This document shows, piece by piece, positions 49,835-60,369 of a stretch of 64,000 nt of DNA. The number at the start of each line of letters is the position of its first letter. Within the stretch, counting starts at the first letter, position 1. The notes beneath the pieces are model-generated. The model was not told the origin of the DNA. It searched no databases and saw only the letters and a program-made list of their open reading frames with translations. The position numbers and the translations under genes were made by a program. The stretch covers positions 57,437,459-57,501,458 of the forward strand of contig NC_071392.1 in assembly GCF_022682495.2 (NCBI RefSeq), written 5' to 3'. This stretch comes from Desmodus rotundus (Eukaryota; Chordata; Mammalia; Chiroptera; Phyllostomidae).

Positions 49835-50639
49835 TATCTTCTTAAATTTACTGAAACTTGTTTTATGTCTTAACATATTGTCTATCCTAGAAAATGTTCC
49901 ATTTGCAATTGAGAAAAAGGGGAATTTCCTGCTTTGGGGTGAAATGCTCTAAAGATATATATTAAATCTATCTGATCTATTGTGCAATTAAAGGCATCCC
50001 TTTCCTTCTTGATTTTCTGTCTGGAATTTCTATTCATAGAAGTCAGTGGGGTGTTAAAGTCTCCTACTATGACTATATTACTGTTAGTCTTTCCCTTTAT
50101 GTCCATCAATATTTCCTTTATATACTTACATGCTCCTATGTTGGGTGCATAAATGATAAATACGTAAGAGTTGTATCCTGTTATTAAGTTTTTACCTTTA
50201 CCAACATGTAGTGTCCTTTATCTCTTACTCTAACCTTTGTTTTAAATTCTATTTTATCTGGTATAAGTATTGCTATTCCAGTTTTTTCCTTTTTATTTGC
50301 ATGAAATATCTTTTTCCATACTTTTACTTTTAGACGATATGTGTCTTTTGTTCTGAGGTGGGTCTGTTATAGACAGCAGATATAGGTCTTCTTTTCTTAT
50401 CCATCCAGCTTTCCTATTTCTTTTGATTAGAAAATTTAAGCCTTTTATTTTTAAGGTGATTATTGATAGGTATGTAATTATTTTTATTTTATTTTTAACT
50501 ACGTTTTTTTCTTCTTCTCCTCCTTCTTCTTCATATTTTTTCTTGTTTTTCAAGAAGGGCCTTTAGCAGTTCTTGTAATATGGGTTTTCTTTTAACAAAC
50601 TCTCTTAGCTTTTTCTTATCTGAGAAACTCTTTATGGAT

Positions 50640-51005
50640 CCTTCAATTTATTTTAATTATTTACACTATTATAGGTATATCCATTTTCCCCCCTTTGCCC
50701 ACACCCCATCTTGCCCCCCTTTCATCTGGCCATTACCACATTTTTGTATGTGTCTATGCATTATGCATATATGTTCTTTAGCTAATTCCTTTAACTTCTT
50801 TCATTCAGTTTACCCCTCTGACAAAAGTCAATCTCTTCCGTGTATCTATGTGTCTGTTTTTATATTTTTATCAGTTTATAATGTTCATAAGATTCCACAC
50901 ATAAGTGAAATCATATGGTATTTGTCTTTCTGACAGCATGGATGGACCTGGAAATTAATATGCTAAGTGAAATAACCCAGTTTGGTGAAAGGAAAGATAA
51001 AACAT
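50640..51005 (-). mobile_element. L1 3' end with 5' inversion, nested
   Basis: 50640-50930 is a minus-oriented L1 3'UTR. At about 50931 the strand switches and 50931-51005 is plus-oriented ORF2 end (GACAGCATGGATGGACCTGG, then ATATGCTAAGTGAAATAA). This is a second twin-priming structure in the same host L1. No clear TSD was found. Confidence 0.65.
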
Positions 51006-52619
51006 ATTTCTCCTTTAGTTTTAAATGATAGCCTATCTGGGTAAAGTAAAGTTGGTTGTACCTCCTTGCTTTTCATCACTTTGAATATTTCTTGCCAATC
51101 CCTTCTTGCCTGAAATGTTTCTGTTGAGAAATCAGCTGACAGTCTAGGAGCTCCCTTATATGTAACTGTCTTTCTCTTTCTACTTTTAAGATTCTCTCTT
51201 GTCTTTCACTTTTGTCATTTCAATTATAATCAATTATAAGCCTCTTTGAGTTTATCTTGTTTGTGACTCTCTGTTCTTCTTAAACTTGTTTTTTTTTCTT
51301 CACCAAGTAAGGAAAGTTTTCAATCATTATTTCTGCATATAGGGTCTTGATCCTTTGCTTTATCTCTTCTACTTCTGGTACCTCTATGATGCAGATGTTA
51401 TGATTAATGTTGTTCCAAAGGTCCCTTAAACTATCCTCATTTTTATAATATAAAAATAATTTTGTTGCTCTATTTTTTTTATAACTTGTTTTAAATCCCT
51501 CATTCTATCCTCTGTCTCTCCTATCTACTGTTTATTCCTTCCAGTGTATTGTTTATTTTGGATATTGTATTCTTCATTTCTGACTGGTCCTTTTTTATGG
51601 TTTTATGTCATTTTTATGCCTTTGAGCACTTTTATAATCACAGTTTTGAACTCTATATCTGATACATTGCTTGCCTCCATTTTATTTAACTTTTTTCCTG
51701 GAGATTTCTCCTGTGTTGTTGTTGTTTTCATTTGGATTATGTTTCTTTTTCTCCCCATTTTGGCTACCTCTTTGTGTTTGTTCCTATGTTTTAACTAGAC
51801 CTTCTATGACACCCAGTCTTTTGGGGGTAGCCTTATGTAGAAGGTGTTCTCTGGGTCTAGTGTTTCAGTCTCCATGATCAAGGGAGCTGGGTGCTCCAGG
51901 AATGTCTCTTGTGTAGGTTATGTGGGCCCTCCTGTTATAATTGAGTCTCAGTTGTTCTGGACCCATTAATGCATGGGATTGAACTTTAGTCTGGCTATGA
52001 GGCTAAACCCTGACCACATCATGTGAGCTGCTGTGAAGCTACTGACCACACAAAGCCAAGTTTGCCTCAGCATTGTCTGGTGCCTGTCGAGATCTTTTTT
52101 TCAGATATGCTCCTTATGAAACTTAATAGATTCTGCTCTGTTAATGTCTGAAGTTAGTCACTGAGTGTGTTGGTTTTGGCCCTCCTTGGAGGGACTTTGG
52201 TGCAGACCAATATCAGATGCTGCCTGTGAGTGGCCCTTGACAATCTTTTGGGGGCTACAAACAATCCACAGTTTGTGGCTGCCTCTGCTGGGACAGGGTC
52301 CATGCAGAAAGCACCAACCTGTGGCCAAAAAATGTCCCACGTCACCTTGCCTCTGCCTGCCTCCACCTATCAGCTGTCTGTTAGGCTCACTCACTGAAAG
52401 AGCTTCTGGCAGTACTCAAGATGCACTAGGTAGGTTCTTGGTGTATCTCAAGGTAAGGGTGAGTGGTGTTCATGAGACTAATGCAGGTCAAACTTGGTGC
52501 CAGTGCTGGGTGTGAGGCCACTCAGGATATATCCTGGGGTATACTAAGTCTAGCTCTCACCCACTAGATACTTGCACACTTTTTTTTTATTGTTGCTGCA
52601 GGGTGTCAGGGAGTCATCG

Positions 52620-53230
52620 TCATGAGGCCAGCAGAGTTTACCAGGCCATGTGAAGAGAGGACTCTGCACTGCTTGAGTATGCAAGGGAAAAATGGCCCCT
52701 GTCCTAGAACCACACAACTCAGTCTGTCCCGGATTCTTCAGAGAGGGGATGAAGCTCAACAGGGTGTGGCCACTGGGAATTGGGAAAAGGGGCCTAGTGG
52801 ATCTCCAGTGAGGGAGCTATGCCAGTCATGCTTTGGAGAAAATGGGGAAGTGTAGCCCTCACCCCAGGGTTACACAACTTCCTCACCACTGGCAGGGCAA
52901 AGCCACAAGAAGTCAGGTGGATAGGGCTGCCAGAGTCTTGAGGGTGGTTCTGCTGGAATCCCAGAGAGCAAGTCTAGCAGATTTTTCCATGAGGGGAAAT
53001 CACAAGTCCAGTTCATGAGAAGGGGGGGGAATGTCCCCCACCCCTGAGCCACACTACTCAGTCTGTCTCAGATTTCTATCCAGACCTCTTTCCTGTTGGG
53101 AGAGTGAAGTTACTTGGAGGCAAGAGAGTTGGGATACCAGGTCTCCCATGAAGAGGATGCATGAAAGTGGAGGCAATGACCCTGAAGCCAAACAACTCAG
53201 TCACTGACACTTTCTCAGTCTGTCTCAACT
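52620..53230 (-). repeat. Tandem units in L1 5'UTR
   Basis: The block ACACAACTCAGTCTGTC or its variants recurs at about 52712, 52872, 53051 and 53190 (offsets about 160, 179, 139), each preceded by a similar GGG-rich, AGCC-containing stretch. This indicates diverged tandem monomers. Confidence 0.6.
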
Positions 53231-54127
53231 TCTACATCCTTGCCAAAGCAACTGACTTCTCAGCAAGGTGTACACTGTGTAGGGTGGGGCAAGAGTGAAT
53301 CCTAAGTGTCAGGGCTATTGATTTTTCTCAGTTTTATGCCCCATGAATTGGAGTGCTCCACCTAAGAAGGATGGCATCTGTGGTAAGATAAAATGACTCA
53401 GCACGTGATCCTGGCAACTATCTCTTCAGCTCTCTCCCCAGAACCGCAAATCCCAGACTCTCCTTATGCAACTTTAGTCTTCATTGCCCAGTGTTACTAG
53501 CTGCAAATGCAACTTTGAGCATTGGTCCTTTAAGAGGGTGCCTGTTTCTCTAGCTGACTCCTGTCTCTCCCTAGTGGGAAGAAACCTTACTGCTTTTCAA
53601 AGGCAAATGTTATATGGGTGTGTCCTCCTGACTCTGGTGCTCTGGGCTGGGGAGCCAGGCTCAGGGCTGAGACCCCACACTTCTCAGGGCGTTCCCCTCA
53701 CAGGTGAGATATCTTTCCAAATCCTCAGGCACCACCCATTAAAGTAGAAACCAGCCCTTTTCTTGCTCTGCCCTTCCTACCAGTCTTGATATTGCTTCTT
53801 CTGTAAATACTCAGTTATAAGACTTCTGTTCCACTAGTATTCAGTTGCTTATCCAGGATGATTGTGATTGGTTCTATAATTTGTTTGTAATTTCAGTTTG
53901 GTTGTGAGAGGAAGTGAGTGTACCTTCCACATACTCCATTGTCATCTTGGATCCACCAGGTATAGGGTCTTACTTTGGAGTGATTAAACTGTTTAGGAAC
54001 TAGATAGAAGTAGTGGGTATGCAGCATTGTGAAAGTGCTAAATAACACTGAGTTGTTCAGTTTAAAATTGGTCAATTTGATGTATGTAAATTTTTATCTC
54101 ATAAATTCTTTTAAAATAAAACAGAAA

Positions 54128-54345
54128 AAAGCCCTGTGCGGGTGGCTCAGTTGCTTGGAGCCAAGTGCCATGCACCAAAATGTTGTGGGTTCTTATCCCA
54201 ATCAGGGCACATATCTGGGTTGCAGATTTAATTCCCAGACTGAGCACATACGACAGGCAACTGACCAATGTTTCTCTCCTACATTGATGTTTCTTTCTCT
54301 CTCTAAAATCAATAAACATATCCTCAGGTGAGGATTAAAAAAAAA
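54128..54345 (+). mobile_element. Ves-type SINE, CTCAGGTGAGGATT-tailed variant
   Basis: The head reads GTGCGGGTGGCTCAGTTGC. It has a GTGGGTTCTTATCCCAATCAGGG B-box region, a second tRNA-like GTTGCAGATTTAATTCCCAG repeat, an ACATTGATGTTTCTTTCTC stretch and an AATCAATAAACATATCCTC end followed by poly(A). This is the second common bat SINE subtype. Confidence 0.85.
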
Positions 54346-54698
54346 AAACAACAGAAAAACAATCCCATACATACATGCATACATAGCAGATAAATGATTG
54401 TACATTCAAAACTTCTAAGAGCTCCAGTTCATATACCATGTCATGGAATATAAGATGCCACAGATTTGAAAATGAGTTATTGATTTTTGCACAATCAAGC
54501 TAGAAAAATCTTTCCAATTATAATTACAAGACAAATTAATGGTTAGCCAAACTTTGATTTCAGAGCAACAAAATGTGAAGCTATGGGTGTCAAGACTGAT
54601 GAAAGCAGTCATGGAGAAGCCTGGGAAAGTCTAGTGCTTCTCAAGAAGATGGTAATTTCTAAACTGCAGCTGCTTATTGCTGGATATTTTGATATTTT

Positions 54699-54712
54699 AA
54701 AAGTTTGAAACG
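54699..54712. repeat. Target-site duplication, left copy (HAL1 at 54.7 kb)
   Basis: AAAAGTTTGAAACG, identical to 56708-56721. Confidence 0.88.
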
Positions 54713-56707
54713 AGAACCAAGATAGAGGCATAGGTAGACACACTGCGCCTCCTCACACAACCAGAACTGACAGAAAATTGAATGGCAAGGAAGTCCGACA
54801 CCAAGTAGATAAAAAACAAACATTCATCCAGACCGGTAGGAGGGACGAGACAGGCAGCTGGAGCGGAGAGGACTCACGTAGCCATGGCGGGACCAAGACT
54901 GGCAGAGTGTGGGATAAACAGGGCAGGCAGTCCGACCACTAGCAGACCCTGCGGCCCTACATTTGTACACAGATAAACCGAGATGGCTGGACTCAAGGTG
55001 GTGGAGAACTGGGCAGGCAGAGCAGTGGGTAGCACCCCGCGGCCCCACATTGACACATAGATAAACCAGGACGAACGAACGGCGGGGAGCAAAGCAGACC
55101 GCATAACCCAGGGCTGCAGCGCCAGGAAATAAAGCCTCAAACATCTGATTGAAAACACCCCTGGGGGTAGGGGTGGCAGCAGGAAAGACTCCCAGCCGCA
55201 CAGGAGAGGTCGTTAGAGAGATCCACAGGGGCCTAGGGCATGCACAAGCCCACCCACTCGGGAATAAGCGCCAGAGGGGCCCAGTTTGATTGTGGGTAGC
55301 AGAAGGAGTGACTGAAACCGGGTGGAGAGTGGAGGAAGTGCCCTTGCTTCCTCTCGGCCCCTCCCCCACATACAGCATCCTGGTGCAGTGACCAGTGTTA
55401 CCCCACCCTGGGGAACACCTAAGACTCTGCCCCTTTATATAACAGATGCACTAAGAAAAAAAAAATGGCTCAAATGACAGAACACTTCAAAGCTCCAGAA
55501 ATAATTCAACTAAGCAGCGAACAGATAGCCAACTTATCAGATGTACAGTTCAAAACAATGGTAATTAGGACGCTCACAGAATTGGTTGAATTTGGTTGAA
55601 ATCTAGATGAAAAAATGAAGGCTATGCTCTAAGAAACAAAGGAAAATGTACAGGGAACCAATAGTGATGTGAAGGAAACTGGGACTCAAATCAATGGTGT
55701 GGACCAGAAGGAAGAAAGAAACATCCAACCAGAAAAGAATGAAGAAACAAGAATTCGGAAAAATGAGGAGAGGCTTAGGAACCTCCAGGACATCTTGAAA
55801 CGTTCCAACATCTGAATTATAGGGGTGCCAGAAGGAGAAGAGGAAGAACAAAAAATTGAAAACTTATTTGAACAAATAATGAAGGAGAACTTCCCTCATC
55901 TGGCAAAGGAAATGGACTTCCAGGAACTCCAGGAAGTTCAGAGAGTCCCAAAGAAGCTGGACCCAAGGAAGAACACACCAAGGCACATCATAATTACATT
56001 ACCTAAGATGAAGCAGAAGGAGAGAATCTTAGAAGCAGCAAGAGATAAGGACACAGTTACCTACAAAGGGGTTCCCATAAGACTGTCAGCTGATTTCTCA
56101 AAAGAGACCTTACCAGCAAGAAGGGACTGGCAAGAAGTATTCCAAGTCATGAAAGGCAAAGGCCTACATCCAAGATTGTTCTATCCAGCAAAGCTATCAT
56201 TTAGAATGGAAGGGCAGATAAAGTGCTTCTCAGATAAGGTCAAGTTAAAGGAGTTCATCATCACCAAGCCATTATTATATGAAATGTTAAAGGGACTTAT
56301 CTAAGAAAAAGAAGATAAAAAATAGGAACAGTAAAAATGACAGCAAACTCACAGTTATTAACAACCACACCTAAAACAAAAACAAAAGAAAACTAAGCAA
56401 ACAACTAGAACAGGAACAGAACCACAGAAATGGAGATCACATGGAGAGTTATCAACAGGGGAGTGGGAGGGAGAGAGAGGGAGGAAAGGTACAGTGAATA
56501 AATAGCATAAATGATAGGTGGAAAATAGACAGGGGGAGGGTAAGAACAGTGTAGGAAATGTAGAAGCCAAAGAACTTATAAGTATGATCCATGGACATGA
56601 ACTATAGGGGGGTAATGTGGGAGGGAGGGTGTGGGCAGGATGGAGTTGAGGGAAGGGGGGGAAATGGGACAACTGTAATAGCATAATCAATAAATATATA
56701 TTTTTTA
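54713..56707 (+). mobile_element. HAL1 (half-L1), young full-length copy
   Basis: It has the same layout as the copy at 16.6 kb and is closely similar along its length: AGAACCAAGATAGAGGCATA start, 5'UTR to 55464, ORF1 55465-56304, G-rich 3'UTR, ATCAATAAATATATA end. The 14-bp TSD is exact. The GGCG of the YY1-like motif is changed to AGAG here. Together the two copies indicate a lineage active relatively recently. Confidence 0.9.
55465..56304 (+). pseudogene. HAL1 ORF1, full frame of 280 codons with three internal stops
   Basis: ATGGCTCAAATGACAG at 55465 opens MAQMTEHFKAPE and the frame stays in register to TAA at 56302-56304. Stops interrupt it at about 55600 (EFG*NLDEK), about 55632 (AML*ETKEN) and TGA at 55813-55815 (RSNI*IIGVPEG). 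The C-terminal half is intact: EQIMKENFPHLAKEMDF, RHIIITLPKM, ARRDWQEVFQVM, FRMEGQIKCFSDK and KPLLYEMLKGLI. This is the clearest view of the complete ORF1 length in the window. Confidence 0.88.
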
Positions 56708-56721
56708 AAAAGTTTGAAACG
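56708..56721. repeat. Target-site duplication, right copy (HAL1 at 54.7 kb)
   Basis: AAAAGTTTGAAACG. Confidence 0.88.
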
Positions 56722-56782
56722 GAAAGGTCAACAGTAGTTTTATGTGTATTTGAACTTGTGTGTGTATATAATTTCAAAAAGA

Positions 56783-57000
56783 TGTTCAACAAAATACAAC
56801 CAGAGACATTGAAATTAAGAACAATCTAACAGCCAGAGAGGAGTGGGGAGGGGATAGTGTGGAGAGTAGTCTACAGGAGCTACTATAAAGGACACAAGGA
56901 CAAAATCAAGGGGGAGTGCAGAGGTGGTGGAGGGAGGTGGGATTGGCTGGGGTGGGGTGGAGGGATGGGGAGAAAATGCAGACAATTGTAACTGAATAAA
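56783..57000 (+). mobile_element. L1 3'UTR, 5'-truncated
   Basis: CAAAATACAACCAGAGACAT to AACTGAATAAAAG, closely matching 37906-38095 of the full-length L1. G-rich. Confidence 0.85.
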
Positions 57001-57105
57001 AGTAAGTAAGTAGAAAGAAAGAAAGAAAGAAAGAAAGAGAAAGGAAGGAAGAAAAAGAAAGGAAGGAAGGAAGGAAGGAAGGAAGGAAGGAAAAGAAAGA
57101 AAAGA
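57001..57105. repeat. (GTAA)n-(GAAA)n-(GGAA)n microsatellite
   Basis: A purine-rich microsatellite directly after the L1 3' end, most likely grown from its poly(A). Confidence 0.85.
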
Positions 57106-57504
57106 TGTTTTTTCTATAATAAAAATGCTATATTAAAAAGTCTGAAACCCATATATTTAGTTACTCAAAACTCTATGGACCAAAGAAATCATGTCAGTGG
57201 GTCATACAAGACCCTGCACCTTCACTTGTGCCTAGTGGTGCCTTGTAACAGGTTTGACCCAGGTGAGAATGATCACCCCAGAGAGTGGAGAGATGGCCCC
57301 TTTATAAAATGAGGGACCAACTATGTGGTATCAGACAAGTAAGTAAGATCTGCAGAGATCTGATCTTTGTGCTTGATGGAAGGCAGAGATCCAAATGCCA
57401 CAAACAGGGGAAACCGTGGCCAAAGCATCAGTAAAAACTTCAGCTACTTGGAAGTATTTATTAAGACAGTCTTGAGGGATTGTGATAAAGACAAATATAA
57501 AACA
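57106..57504. other. No recognised feature
   Basis: Nothing I can assign. Confidence 0.4.
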
Positions 57505-58050
57505 ACTTTTATAAATTTTGTTGATTATTCTATTACAGTTGTCCCAAATTTTCACCTTTTCCCCCTTCTTCCTGGTACCCTTCCTTCCCTCCAGCAATCC
57601 CTACCTTAGTTCATGTCCATGGGTAATGTATAAAGTTCTTTGGCTTCTCCATTTCCTATACTATTCTTAACATCCCCCTGTCCATTTTGTACCTACCAAT
57701 TATGCTTCCTAATCTCTGTACCTTTTCCCTCATTCTCTTTCTTCCTCCTCCCCATGGATAACCCTACATGTGATCTCCATTTCCATGATTCTGTTCCTGT
57801 TCTAGTTGTTTGCTTAGTTTGATTTTGTATATTCAGTTGTTGATAGCTTTGAGTTTGTTGTCATTTTACTGTTCATAGTTTTGATCTTCTTTTTCTTAAA
57901 TAAATCTCTTTAACATTTCATATAATAAGGGATGAACTCCTTTAGCTTTTATCTTGTCTGGGAAGCATTTTATCTGCTCTTCTATTCTAAATGATAGCTT
58001 TGCTGGATAGAGTAATTTTGGTTGTAGGTCCTTGCTTTACATCACTTATG
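57505..58050 (-). mobile_element. HAL1 3' fragment, 5'-truncated
   Basis: It matches the 3'UTR and the end of ORF1 of the other HAL1s, minus orientation: GATTATTCTATTACAGTTGTCCC at 57522, TTCATATAATAAGGGATGAACTCC at 57918 and GGGAAGCATTTTATCTG at 57960. Truncated within ORF1. Confidence 0.8.
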
Positions 58051-58079
58051 TTACATTTAAGAGATAGGTGCTTGAGACT

Positions 58080-58262
58080 GGTGCTTCAAGTATGGTCTTC
58101 CCAGGAGCAGCATCTTCAACTGAAATATGTTAGTAATGCAGACTCTCAGGCCTCTCAAGATCTACAAAATCAGACCTTTCAGAGAGTTAGGCCTACAGTC
58201 TGTATTTTATAAAGCCCTTCAGGTAATTCTGATACATGTTACAACTGGAGAACCTCTGTCCT
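58080..58262 (-). mobile_element. MER5-like DNA transposon remnant
   Basis: Landmarks in order: AGCAGCATCTTCAACTG, TTAGTAATGCAGACTCTCAGGCC, CAGTCTGTATTTTATAAAGCCC and TTCAGGTAATTCTGATACATG, ending AGAACCTCTG. Strand follows the convention for the hAT-Charlie MER5A consensus and is uncertain. Confidence 0.65.
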
Positions 58263-59067
58263 AGAACAAGCAAAATGATTCAGTTATTTCTCATAATTTG
58301 GTAGAATTTTTCATGTCCATACTTTCAGAACAGTTTGTACACACACATACAACTATGTTAAAAAGAATAGCTAGGAAGCCTAGAATCATCAGGAAAAATC
58401 AACTGATTATTTCCAGCTAGCATTCTCTTTTACACAGTGCTTCTTACACATTCTCATCACCTTCTTTTTAGTAAGCCAAACACCTACTGTCTCAAACACA
58501 GAAGGTCTTTGCCCCAAGAAGGTTTTCTCCTGATGCCAATACCTGAATTCTGTGTCACCAAAAGCAGTCCAGTAAAGAAAATCATCCCTAATTAACATGT
58601 TTTGTCTAACTCACACAATAAACAATAGAATAAATGCCTAATTTTCCACCCACTCTCCTTTTCCTTATTGTGCTTAGTAGAAGAGCCCTATAATTAGGAG
58701 GTTTGTGCCTTACCTTCAAGTCTATAAAGAAAGCAGGAATAGTGAGGACTCAGGAAACTGGCTAGGTGATAGCATCAGAAAGCAGAGAGGAGCAGACAGA
58801 ATATAAGCAAAAGAGAGTGAGCAGCCAAGCTGGATCTGAAGAAATGACCACAGAGGATTAACAGATTCTAGGGTTGGGGATTGTTCTGCAACTCATTTTG
58901 TCAGCTAGATCAGAAGTTAATTCATCCCAGGTAAGTTTTCAGAAGCCAGAAAATTGTTCTGAGCTCAGCTTTCACATTTTTAAACTGAAGAGAAATGAGT
59001 AATGCCCAATTTGCAAACAATTAAAATAGTGTATCTGGAAGAACTGATCTGTGCTTGGCACGCACTT
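58263..59067. other. No recognised feature
   Basis: No gene or repeat I can support. Confidence 0.4.
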
Positions 59068-59083
59068 AAAACTCATCCATGCT

Positions 59084-59228
59084 TGCCCTGGCTGGTGTGG
59101 CTCAATGGATTGAGTACCGGCCTGGATTCGATTCCCAACTAGAGCACATGCCTGGGTTGCAATCCAGGTCCCCAGCGTGGGGTGCATGAGGCAACCACAC
59201 ATTGATATTTAAAAAAAAACAAAAAACA
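59084..59228 (+). mobile_element. Ves SINE, shortened, exact TSD
   Basis: Head TGCCCTGGCTGGTGTGGCTC, B-box GGATTCGATTCCCAACTAG, GGTCCCCAGCGTGGGG, CACACATTGATATTT, then poly(A). The usual segment between A and B boxes (GCGAACCAAAGGGTC-like) is missing. The 16-bp TSD AAAACTCATCCATGCT at 59068-59083 and 59229-59244 is perfect. Confidence 0.92.
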
Positions 59229-59244
59229 AAAACTCATCCATGCT

Positions 59245-60369
59245 GTCTTCTCCCTTTTATGAGTCAAGTCTTCCATCACAAGTGTCCCTGGGGTTGGGGA
59301 TATTGCCAGTGATGCTGTTGACTATTGGAGTTTTATGTTTCTTTTTTTTTTTTTTCCTGAGCTTTGCACTTTGAATTTACAGGCTTCTATGTTGGAGAAC
59401 TTGGATTGAGCTGTCTACCCATCTGAGAGTCATATTATGAGGATTCAATGAGTAAAATGTACTCAAAAGTGCTCTGTAAACACTTATAGGTGTGTTTCTT
59501 TGTTTATTGTTTGCTTGCTTGAACATTTCACAAATTTGGAGACAGAAATGGAAGTTGGGCCTTGGATTGATTTGATTTTTGTTTTTTATAAGGTGGCTTG
59601 GAGGCATATCAGATTACTTAATAGACGTTATTTTGGATGCAAAAGATACTGAACTTTGCAGGAACTACTGGTCTCTCATCTAAAATTTAACCCTATTTCC
59701 TGCTATTGGCTGCTGATATGCTGTAGATTGGATATTTTATTATTTATAATGCAATGCTACTTTGCACCTGATTTTTAGATTCCATTATCAATCATGGAAT
59801 CCATGATTGGATTTTCATTTATGGGAAATAAATAAAAATGAATATATAAATAAATACTTTTTTATTTATAGGAAAATCAAAGTTACCTGGGTTAGGTAAA
59901 TAGATAAGCACTCAGTGAAGGCATGAATTTCAACCTCTACTGTCATTGTGATTTAATTGCTCTGTAACCAAATACAAACTTTGTCTGCAATTTTAGGGGA
60001 AGTAAGTCATTCTATAATTACTTGAAAATATTCATGAGTATATAAATGGAGTTATCACATCAGAATTGAGCATAATGCCACCACACCCTTGTAAGAAATG
60101 TCCTGTATGCTACAGGGAGCTTCTCCAGTTTGTACCCAAGGAAGTAATCCCAGGTCTGGGACGTTCAGAGAAGCAGCTCAGAATAGCCTTTCAAATGAAA
60201 GAGAGTTCTTTGAAAACTCCTGCTTTACCTTCAAAATGCATACATATTTCATGTTAACTTTAAATTTCTTTATATATATATTTTAAACAAAAATTGATTG
60301 CCCCCAGCATACCTATCTGCCTTTGGAAATGACAACATGCCTATCTAAGAAGCTATGATGTCCTCAGAG
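59245..60369. other. No recognised gene; small palindrome inside
   Basis: Contains CAATCATGG / CCATGATTG arms at 59789-59797 and 59801-59809. No gene recognised. Confidence 0.4.

Larger units (their letters stand above)
46645..53960 (-). mobile_element. Older L1, minus strand, host of nested insertions
   Basis: ORF2 (RT N-terminal and EN regions) occupies about 46645-47000, 49486-49611 and 49835-50580. ORF1 is about 51010-51800, and the 5'UTR about 51810-53960, ending in CCAAGATGACAATGGAG (minus strand, about 53937-53953). Interruptions: a twin-primed L1 carrying a HAL1 (47011-49474), a Ves SINE (49621-49834) and another inverted L1 3' end (50640-51005). The 3' part of ORF2 and the 3'UTR are not found next to 46645, where a different L1 5' end lies, so this copy has lost its 3' portion or was rearranged. 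Confidence 0.7.

Noticed and set aside
54824..55378. 184-codon minus-strand open frame
   Set aside because: It lies antisense in the HAL1 5'UTR. The same region in the 16.6-kb copy has similar open antisense frames, but they are GC-driven and show no domain. Conservation between copies reflects their shared recent origin.
59789..59809. Short hairpin with 9-bp arms
   Set aside because: Too short and isolated; not followed by a T-run or any gene that would make it a terminator or structural RNA.
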